11,038 bases of DNA from NCBI GenBank assembly GCA_027003085.1, contig JALWYR010000245.1, forward strand, positions 1 through 11,038. The letters run 5' to 3'. Below the pieces are notes generated by a model. It did not search any database. It saw only the letters and a list, made by a program, of their open reading frames with translations, and was not told the DNA's origin. Source of the DNA: Flavobacteriales bacterium (GTDB lineage: Bacteria > Bacteroidota > Bacteroidia > Flavobacteriales > Flavobacteriaceae). Below are positions 6,203-11,038 of the stretch, one piece after another. How positions within the stretch are numbered: the first letter of the stretch is position 1; each line of letters opens with the position of its first letter. The translations under genes were made by a program, and so were the position numbers.

Positions 6203-7306
6203 TTAATCTTTCCACTCGGCAATGAAAAGATTGGTATCGTGCGTGCCGTTGTTGTTGCGGTTGGAACCGAACACCAATTTTTTGCCGTCGTAGGAAAACA
6301 TGGGAAAAGCATCGAAAACCCCGTCGTAGGTGATTTGTTCCAGTCCGGTTCCGTCCACATTAATCATATAAAGGTTAAACGGAATGGTGCCGGTTTTGTG
6401 GTTGGACGAAAAAATAATCTTTTTGCCCGAAGGGTGGAAAAAGGGCGCCCAATTGGCTCCGCCAAGGTGGGTTACTTGACGCAGGCCCGTTCCATCGGTA
6501 TTGATCACGAAAATTTCCATGTGGGAAGGTTCCACCAAATGTTGGGCTAACAAATCCTTGTATTTTTTGATTTCCTCGGGTGTTTTGGGTCGCGAAGCGC
6601 GAAAAACGATTTGCTTGCCGTCGGGTGAGAAAAAGGCCCCTCCGTCGTAGCCCAAATCGTGGGTGAGTTGGCGCACATTGGAACCGTCGATGTCCATCAC
6701 ATAGAGCTCCAAATCGCCGCTGCGGTCGGACGTGAAAACGATTTTATCGCCTTGGGGCGACACGGTGGCCTCGGCATCGTAGCCGGGTTCGTCGGTCAGT
6801 TTTTTGACAATATTTCCGTTCAGGTCGGCTACATAAATATCGTAGGTAGGATAAATGGGCCAAACATAAGTATCCTTGCTTTTCTCGGGTTCGGGCGGAC
6901 AAGCAGCATCACCTTCGTGGGTGGAAGCATACAGAACCAAAGTGTCGCCCGGCAGGAAATAACTACATGTGGTTCGGCCCTTGCCGGTGCTGACCATTTT
7001 GGGCATGTGAACGCTGTCCAAGGGTTTATCGGCCTCCATTACAAAGATTTGATCACAAGGCACATTCCATCGCGGATTGCGGGCCTGGAAAACAAGTTTT
7101 TTATCATCAAAACTCCAATAGGCCTCCGCATTATCGCCGCCGAAAGTCAATTGCTTGACCGATTTGAAGTGTTTGCGTTCTTGCTCATATATCAAGGTGT
7201 TTACCAATTTGGTGGCACCGGTTTTTCCGTCGGCTTTATGCCCGTGAAACATATGGCATGACGTCAACAATAGTATTCCTGCTACGATAAAAAGGAGTTT
7301 TTTCAT
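6203..7306 (-). CDS. TolB-like beta-propeller lipoprotein
   Basis: This 367-residue protein starts with a lipoprotein signal peptide: MKK, a hydrophobic stretch, and the lipobox LLTSC with C17 as the expected lipidated residue. The rest is a series of WD40-like/PD40 repeats of the TolB propeller type, for example AEATVSPQGDKIVFTSDRSG, YDGGAFFSPDGKQIVFRASR, WAPFFHPSGKKIIFSSNHK and AFPMFSYDGKKLVFGSNRN, alternating with ELYVMDIDGSNVRQLT-type strands. It should be anchored at the cell envelope, facing the periplasm or the surface. Such propellers serve in protein or ligand binding; no catalytic domain is fused to this one, and I cannot assign a partner. An in-frame start at 7372 would put 22 extra residues before the signal peptide and would cross the promoter, so the ATG at 7306 is used. 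Confidence 0.85.
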   Translation of the reverse strand: MKKLLFIVAGILLLTSCHMFHGHKADGKTGATKLVNTLIYEQERKHFKSVKQLTFGGDNAEAYWSFDDKKLVFQARNPRWNVPCDQIFVMEADKPLDSVHMPKMVSTGKGRTTCSYFLPGDTLVLYASTHEGDAACPPEPEKSKDTYVWPIYPTYDIYVADLNGNIVKKLTDEPGYDAEATVSPQGDKIVFTSDRSGDLELYVMDIDGSNVRQLTHDLGYDGGAFFSPDGKQIVFRASRPKTPEEIKKYKDLLAQHLVEPSHMEIFVINTDGTGLRQVTHLGGANWAPFFHPSGKKIIFSSNHKTGTIPFNLYMINVDGTGLEQITYDGVFDAFPMFSYDGKKLVFGSNRNNNGTHDTNLFIAEWKD

Positions 7307-7314
7307 AATTTCCG

Positions 7315-7322
7315 TAAATTTG
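7315..7322 (+). promoter_or_regulatory. Bacteroidota -7 element for the CvpA-family gene
   Basis: TAAATTTG matches TAnnTTTG and would start transcription near 7327, about 38 bases before the ATG at 7365. It lies between the divergent lipoprotein start codon and that gene's own -7 box, so the two promoters are interleaved. The -33 element is not evident. Confidence 0.45.
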
Positions 7323-7326
7323 GAAA

Positions 7327-7359
7327 CAAATGTAAGGAAGATTCCGCCATATTTCCAAA
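7327..7359 (-). promoter_or_regulatory. Complete Bacteroidota promoter for the TolB-like lipoprotein gene
   Basis: On the minus strand TTTG (7359-7356) is followed after 21 bases by TACATTTG (7334-7327). This matches the Bacteroidota sigma-ABfr consensus TTTG-N19-21-TAnnTTTG in both elements and spacing. Transcription should start near 7322, giving a leader of about 16 bases. It is the best promoter match in the window and the strongest sequence clue to the phylum. Confidence 0.8.
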
Positions 7360-7364
7360 CCGTT

Positions 7365-7901
7365 ATGCACATTCTCGACCTTATTATTCTATCGGCTTTG
7401 GCTTACGGACTTTATTTGGGATTCCGTAAAGGACTGGTTCACATGTTGCTTTCGTTTGCCGGTCTGTTGGCGGCAGTGTTTTTGGCTGCCCGTTTTTCGG
7501 AACAGTTGATTCCTTGGCTGGGACAGCACTTGAACTTAGGCCCCGGCGGACTGCGGTGGACGGCTTATCTAACGGTTTTTTTGGGCACCTTGATCATTGT
7601 GGCGCTTATATCCCGCCTACTGGACAAACTGCTTAAAGCCGCCGGACTGGGTTGGGCCAACCGGCTGAGCGGCGCCGCTTTGTCGGCCGTTAAATATCTG
7701 CTCATTTTGGGCCTGCTATTCAAATTAATCGACAGTGTGCAGCAACGTTTTCCCGTATTACCCGAAGATTATGCCCAAGGTTCCCGCTGGCAAAAACCCT
7801 TGCTGCGCTCCACCGACAGCGTTTTGGTCTATGTGGGCAGGTTGCATTTGGACAGTTTGGTCAAAAACCAACGTAAAAAAGATACGGTAAGGGAGGAGTA
7901 A
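7365..7901 (+). CDS. CvpA-family inner-membrane protein
   Basis: This 178-residue protein has the CvpA (colicin V production protein) layout: about four hydrophobic segments beginning with MHILDLIILSALAYGLYLGFRKG, then LLSFAGLLAAVFLAARFSEQL, WTAYLTVFLGTLIIVALISRLLDKLLKAAGLGWANRLSGAALSAVK and LLILGLLFKLIDSV, and a soluble C-terminal tail. The FRKG turn after the first helix and the GxxNRLxGAxxG-like block are typical of the family. CvpA proteins are linked to envelope stress tolerance and, in E. coli, to colicin V release; the molecular activity is unknown. An in-frame start at 7320 would add 15 residues outside the family match, so the ATG at 7365 is preferred. No terminator follows, so transcription may run on into the putative endonuclease gene 58 bases downstream. 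Confidence 0.85.
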   Translation: MHILDLIILSALAYGLYLGFRKGLVHMLLSFAGLLAAVFLAARFSEQLIPWLGQHLNLGPGGLRWTAYLTVFLGTLIIVALISRLLDKLLKAAGLGWANRLSGAALSAVKYLLILGLLFKLIDSVQQRFPVLPEDYAQGSRWQKPLLRSTDSVLVYVGRLHLDSLVKNQRKKDTVREE

Positions 7902-7908
7902 TTCGTTT

Positions 7909-7923
7909 TTTGTGCATGACAAA
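7909..7923. repeat. Small inverted repeat between the CvpA-family gene and the putative endonuclease
   Basis: TTTGT (7909-7913) and ACAAA (7919-7923) form a 5-bp inverted repeat around GCATG. It is too short to be a convincing terminator and no clear -7 element follows at the right distance. It is listed as the only structure seen in the gap before the AT-rich module. Confidence 0.25.
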
Positions 7924-7959
7924 TATGAATTGAACATAAAATAATCACCTTATAACAAC

Positions 7960-8847
7960 ATGAAACCGCTGGACAAAGATTTACAAACTACAAAAACCAA
8001 TTTGGATGAATTCGGTCAATTAACAACCCGTATCCTACAATACCTGCCCAATGTTTTAAGCGACTCATTCCAAAAAAATGATTACATCATTTACACCAGT
8101 GATATTGCGGGAACAAAGAAATTCATCCGTCCAATAAATCAAAAACTTTTCATTGGTAATGTTGATGATTTTGAATCAAACTTAAAACAACTACAAAACA
8201 TATTTCTTAAAATAAAAAACGGTAATAAAATTAATACCGAACAAAAGAATATTATTGACCGCACGCTTTACACTATCCAACAAGCAATCGGTGCAGGTCT
8301 GGACTTGCTGGTCAATCCTAACAGTGCAAGGAAACACGTAGGAAATAGATTTGAGGAATTAATCAAAGTCATTTTTACCGAAATCGGTGTGGCCAACAAA
8401 CATATTGTTTTGCAGATTCCATATCAAACGGATGAAGGAACCAAAACATATAAATGTGAAACGGATTTAATACTATCGCCATATAAATCGGTCAAATCCA
8501 CTTCCACATTTCTCGACGAAAATGAAATCGTCGTATCGGTAAAAACCACTTCAAAGGACAGAATGGGAAAAATTTTTATTGACAAAATATTGATTGAACG
8601 ATTCTTGAATCATCCTCAAAAATTTATTGGTATCTTCTTGAATGATGTTCAACGAAAATCATCAAACAACATTAGCTTTACTCTTGTATCCGGGTTGTTT
8701 ATGGTGTATTCCACTTTTCTAACCCAATTGGACGGAATCTATTATTTGGATCCACCACCGAATGCCGGCAAAGCGCCATATTCAAATCATATGAAACGAT
8801 TTTCCGAACTTATTACAAATGACTTGGAAAAATTATTAACCACGTAG
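7960..8847 (+). CDS. Putative type II restriction endonuclease (PD-(D/E)XK-like)
   Basis: I do not recognise the exact family of this 295-residue protein. It has a helical N-terminal half, then a segment reading as a PD-(D/E)XK nuclease core: GNRFEELIKVIFTEIG (128-143, candidate helix glutamates E132/E133), KCETDLILSP (165-174, D169), and EIVVSVKTTSKDR (189-201, K195). The last block has S-x-K rather than D/E-x-K, a variant known in some type II enzymes where another acidic residue completes the site. The neighbour is a DNA methyltransferase facing it tail to tail, overlapping by 12 bp, which strongly favours a restriction partner. It should cut DNA unmethylated at the methyltransferase's site; that site cannot be read from sequence. 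The gene is very AT-rich (bases 8161-8220 hold 12 G+C), unlike its flanks, so it was probably acquired. No good promoter is visible upstream. Confidence 0.65.
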   Translation: MKPLDKDLQTTKTNLDEFGQLTTRILQYLPNVLSDSFQKNDYIIYTSDIAGTKKFIRPINQKLFIGNVDDFESNLKQLQNIFLKIKNGNKINTEQKNIIDRTLYTIQQAIGAGLDLLVNPNSARKHVGNRFEELIKVIFTEIGVANKHIVLQIPYQTDEGTKTYKCETDLILSPYKSVKSTSTFLDENEIVVSVKTTSKDRMGKIFIDKILIERFLNHPQKFIGIFLNDVQRKSSNNISFTLVSGLFMVYSTFLTQLDGIYYLDPPPNAGKAPYSNHMKRFSELITNDLEKLLTT

Positions 8848-9909
8848 TTTTACCCTGCGTTTAATGGCACTTATCTCATCTTTTCCAAGAGCAATTCTCG
8901 AAATATGCTCCCTGTCCGATAATCTGGCTTTTATTATGTTGCAGTAATCCAATTCCCGTTCGGTTCCCAACCATTTCCTTCCGTATGCTTCGGCAACTGC
9001 GTAAGTTGTTCCCGAACCACCAAAAGGGTCGAGTATAATACTATCGGGATTGGATGATGCCAAAATAATTCGTCTTAATAATTCTACGGGCTTTTGAGTA
9101 ATATGAGGATATTTCTTTTCCCACGAGCCATTAGAAAGCGTAGGAATTTCCAATACATCTTTGGGTTTGGCGCCAAGCGGATTTGGTTCCCACACATAAT
9201 CTTTTTTCTTTCCATTGGCATATTGGGAGGTTTGCGCTTGGGACCTTTTGGGATACTTTAATGTATGCTTATTGTATGGGATTCTAACCTCATCGATATT
9301 AAAAATAAAATCCTTTGATTTGCGGAAGTGGATTATACTCTCGTGCGAACGCCCCCAGTCGTTACCTAAATTGGCTTTGTTCCGGTAATACCAAACAAGC
9401 CATTTGCTACCTTTGAACAAGGGTGTTGCCGCCCACTTTATATCTGCGAGAATCTCCGAAAATCCGCAAACATACAATGAACCGGTTCTTTTCAAAACCC
9501 TATGCGCCTCCTTTATCCACTCCATACTCCATTCCACATATTCTTTTTGACTGGAAAAACTGTCCCATTCGGCTTTTTTAATATTATACGGAGGGTCTGC
9601 AAATATCAAATCAATAGAATCGCTTTCCAATTGTTTTAAAAACTTGATGGCATCGTAATGATATAGTTTCCCATACTCGGTTTGAAAAAAGGGTTGAGGT
9701 AGCGTTTTATGGGATGCTTCCTGAGGATAAGGAATTTCCAATTGAAATTCATTCAAAAAACGCTTTACTTGTTCTTCGGAATACACCCTGTAATTATTTA
9801 TCGGATGACGCAAGGAACGAAATTTGCCGTTTTTATCCCACCGGCGAAGTGTTTCCGGACTTACACCCAAAATCTCCGCCGCTTGACTAATGGATAAATA
9901 TTTTTTCAT
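8836..9909 (-). CDS. Beta-class DNA adenine methyltransferase with N-terminal MerR-like HTH
   Basis: This 357-residue protein is probably the modification enzyme of a type II system, moving a methyl group from S-adenosylmethionine to adenine N6. Residues 1-52 are a MerR/excisionase-type DNA-binding domain (YLSISQAAEILGVSPETLRR, then a wing with NNYRVYSEEQVKRFL). The catalytic domain follows in beta-class order: motif IV DPPYN (105-109), a central region (about 165-260) that should include target recognition, HITQKP (269-274), and the AdoMet-binding motif I DPFGGSGTT (294-302). DPPYN points to N6-adenine rather than N4-cytosine. The ATG at 9909 is preferred over an in-frame TTG at 9921, which falls in the leader repeats. 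It overlaps the putative endonuclease gene end to end and shares its AT-rich composition. The fused HTH suggests control of its own promoter. Confidence 0.9.
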   Translation of the reverse strand: MKKYLSISQAAEILGVSPETLRRWDKNGKFRSLRHPINNYRVYSEEQVKRFLNEFQLEIPYPQEASHKTLPQPFFQTEYGKLYHYDAIKFLKQLESDSIDLIFADPPYNIKKAEWDSFSSQKEYVEWSMEWIKEAHRVLKRTGSLYVCGFSEILADIKWAATPLFKGSKWLVWYYRNKANLGNDWGRSHESIIHFRKSKDFIFNIDEVRIPYNKHTLKYPKRSQAQTSQYANGKKKDYVWEPNPLGAKPKDVLEIPTLSNGSWEKKYPHITQKPVELLRRIILASSNPDSIILDPFGGSGTTYAVAEAYGRKWLGTERELDYCNIIKARLSDREHISRIALGKDEISAIKRRVKLRG

Positions 9910-9911
9910 AT

Positions 9912-9941
9912 CCTTAAACAACCTTATACAAGTTTACACAA
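9912..9941 (-). repeat. Three tandem 10-bp repeats in the methyltransferase leader
   Basis: On the minus strand the bases from the -7 box to two bases before the ATG read TTGTGTAAAC, TTGTATAAGG, TTGTTTAAGG. These are three head-to-tail copies sharing TTGTnTAA, spaced one helical turn apart. They cover the predicted transcription start and the whole leader. A protein bound here would block the promoter, and the methyltransferase's own MerR-like HTH is the obvious candidate (inference). Confidence 0.6.
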
Positions 9942-9949
9942 CAAAGATA
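9942..9949 (-). promoter_or_regulatory. Bacteroidota -7 element for the methyltransferase gene
   Basis: The minus strand reads TATCTTTG, an exact TAnnTTTG match, with transcription expected near 9937. The only upstream TTTG (9968-9965) lies in the U-tract of the serC terminator with a 15-base spacer, shorter than the usual 19-21, so the -33 element is poor. Confidence 0.55.
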
Positions 9950-9963
9950 AAAAAATATTTGCT

Positions 9964-9992
9964 ACAAAAAAAGCCCCGCCAAAGCGGAGCTT
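9964..9992 (-). terminator. Rho-independent terminator of serC
   Basis: On the minus strand AAGCTCCGC (9992-9984) and GCGGGGCTT (9979-9971) form a 9-bp stem with one U-G pair around a 4-base loop, followed by TTTTT. It starts about 20 bases after the serC stop and ends some 15 bases before the methyltransferase -7 box, separating the two units. Confidence 0.85.
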
Positions 9993-10013
9993 CCAATCGA
10001 AATAATATCATAA

Positions 10014-11038
10014 TCACCCCCTTCGCTCCAACTCCCTCATCACATCCACCAGCACTTGCACGCTTTCGACGGGCAACGCATTGTAGAGCGAAGCACGGTA
10101 ACCGCCCACACTGCGGTGGCCTTTGAGTCCTACAATGCCTGCATCCTGCCACATGCGGTCGAAACGTTCTTGCAGGCCTTCGTCCGATAGCACAAAGGTA
10201 ACGTTCATACGGCTGCGATCTTCCTTGTCCACCAAGGGTATGAACAGCGGATTGCGATCCAGTTCGTCATACAGCAGTTTGGCCTTGGCTTCGTTGCGCT
10301 GTTCCATAGCCGCAATGCCGCCCTGACGCTTAACCCATTCCAGCGTGAGCATGACCACAAACACCGAAAAAGCCGGCGGCGTGTTGAACATGCTTCCCTT
10401 GGTAATGTGGGTGCGGTAATCCATCATCGTAGGAATTTCGCGGCCCGTTTTGCCCAACAATGACTTGCGAACGGCTACCAAGGTGGCACCGGCAGGCCCC
10501 ATATTTTTTTGCGCACCGGCATAAATCAGGCCGAAACGGTTAAAATCCATCCGGCGGCTGAAAATGTCGGAACTCATGTCCGCTACAATGGGAACAGGAC
10601 TTTCGGGAATCCGGTGCATTTGCGTGCCGTAAATGGTATTGTTGGTGGTGATATGAAAATAATCCGCATCGGCCGGAATGTCGTAATCTTTGGGGATGTA
10701 ACGGTATTGGCGGTCGGCCGAAGATGCCACCACGGCCGTTTGCCCGAAATAGCGCGTTTCTTTGATGGCTTTGCTCGCCCAGGTGCCCGTGTCCAAATAA
10801 GCGGCCTTGGTGCGCATCAGGTTGTAGGGTATTTGCAGGAATTGCATACTGGCACCGCCTTGCAAGTATAACACTTCGAAATCATCGTCCAAGCCCATCA
10901 ATTCCTTGACCAGCGAACGGGCCTTTTCCATCACTTCGACATATTCCTTGCTCCGGTGCGATACCGAAAGCACCGAAACACCCGTTCCGGCAAAATCATC
11001 GATGGCGGCCTTGGCTTGTCGGTAAACATCATCGGGCA
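10014..11038 (-). CDS. serC: Phosphoserine aminotransferase (5' end outside the window)
   Basis: SerC is a PLP-dependent, cytoplasmic class V aminotransferase. It converts 3-phosphohydroxypyruvate and glutamate to phosphoserine and 2-oxoglutarate in serine synthesis, and in many bacteria also acts in the DXP-dependent pyridoxal phosphate route. The visible 340 residues include SVSHRSKEYVEVMEKA and FEVLYLQGGASMQF near the N-terminus, the PLP-lysine block RFGLIYAGAQKNMGPAGATL (lysine in AQKN), and the C-terminal GLKGHRSVGGYRASLYNALP. The frame stays open to the right edge (PDDVYRQAKAAIDDFAGTGV precedes a GTG at 10973), matching family N-termini, so that internal GTG is not the start. By comparison with the family only about 15 residues are missing. 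The gene is followed by its own terminator; in Bacteroidota it is often next to serA, which would lie outside this window. Confidence 0.97.
   Translation of the reverse strand, partial: PDDVYRQAKAAIDDFAGTGVSVLSVSHRSKEYVEVMEKARSLVKELMGLDDDFEVLYLQGGASMQFLQIPYNLMRTKAAYLDTGTWASKAIKETRYFGQTAVVASSADRQYRYIPKDYDIPADADYFHITTNNTIYGTQMHRIPESPVPIVADMSSDIFSRRMDFNRFGLIYAGAQKNMGPAGATLVAVRKSLLGKTGREIPTMMDYRTHITKGSMFNTPPAFSVFVVMLTLEWVKRQGGIAAMEQRNEAKAKLLYDELDRNPLFIPLVDKEDRSRMNVTFVLSDEGLQERFDRMWQDAGIVGLKGHRSVGGYRASLYNALPVESVQVLVDVMRELERRG

Noticed and set aside
7307..7372. Upstream start for the TolB-like lipoprotein
   Set aside because: It would bury the signal peptide 22 residues inside the protein and overlap the perfect promoter at 7327-7359.
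9910..9921. TTG start that would lengthen the methyltransferase by four residues
   Set aside because: It falls within the third leader repeat; the ATG at 9909 directly precedes the HTH domain (MKKYLSISQAA).
7902..10013. Insertion sequence, integrase or prophage origin for the AT-rich module
   Set aside because: No transposase, integrase, terminal inverted repeats or tRNA gene is visible; only a 9-base direct repeat flanks it.
1..11038. CRISPR array, rRNA or tRNA genes
   Set aside because: No regularly spaced repeats and no recognisable tRNA or rRNA sequence on either strand.

Overview
The window looks like a chromosomal segment of a member of the Bacteroidota, most like the Bacteroidales/Marinilabiliales. 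The main evidence is repeated use of the phylum-specific -7 promoter element TAnnTTTG in front of genes, including one perfect TTTG-N21-TACATTTG promoter at 7327-7359. Start codons lack Shine-Dalgarno sequences, and the gene families fit: a type III (GlnN) glutamine synthetase, FeoA and FeoB with a Cys-rich partner, an LpxL-like acyltransferase and SerC. Most of the window is moderately GC-rich housekeeping sequence. The exception is about 7.9-10.0 kb, which is clearly AT-rich and carries a restriction-modification module.

Layout from left to right. (1) A ferrous iron uptake operon on the minus strand (2552 down to 141): feoA, then feoB with a 35-bp overlap, then a 45-residue FeoB-associated Cys-rich membrane protein coupled to feoB by a TGATG junction, then a small terminator-like hairpin. 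A TACATTTG promoter and a perfect 7-3-7 palindrome lie just before the feoA start codon, as expected for a metal-responsive repressor site. (2) Divergent from feo, a plus-strand LpxL/HtrB-type acyltransferase with a GTG start, running tail to tail into (3) glnN on the minus strand. (4) A roughly 420-bp intergenic stretch with the glnN promoter at one end and a strong minus-strand terminator in the middle. (5) A TolB-like beta-propeller lipoprotein (minus strand) and, divergent from it, a CvpA-family membrane protein (plus strand), with interleaved promoters. (6) An AT-rich insertion with a probable type II restriction endonuclease (plus strand) and a beta-class adenine methyltransferase (minus strand) that overlap tail to tail by 12 bp. 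(7) serC on the minus strand, cut by the right edge of the window, with its own terminator.

The most interesting part is the restriction-modification module. The methyltransferase carries an N-terminal MerR/excisionase-like helix-turn-helix. The space between its own -7 box and its ATG is filled by three tandem 10-bp repeats (TTGTnTAA plus two bases), which suggests the methyltransferase represses its own gene. The putative endonuclease has no recognisable promoter and may depend on transcription entering from cvpA. I see no rRNA, tRNA, CRISPR array, insertion sequence or prophage gene.
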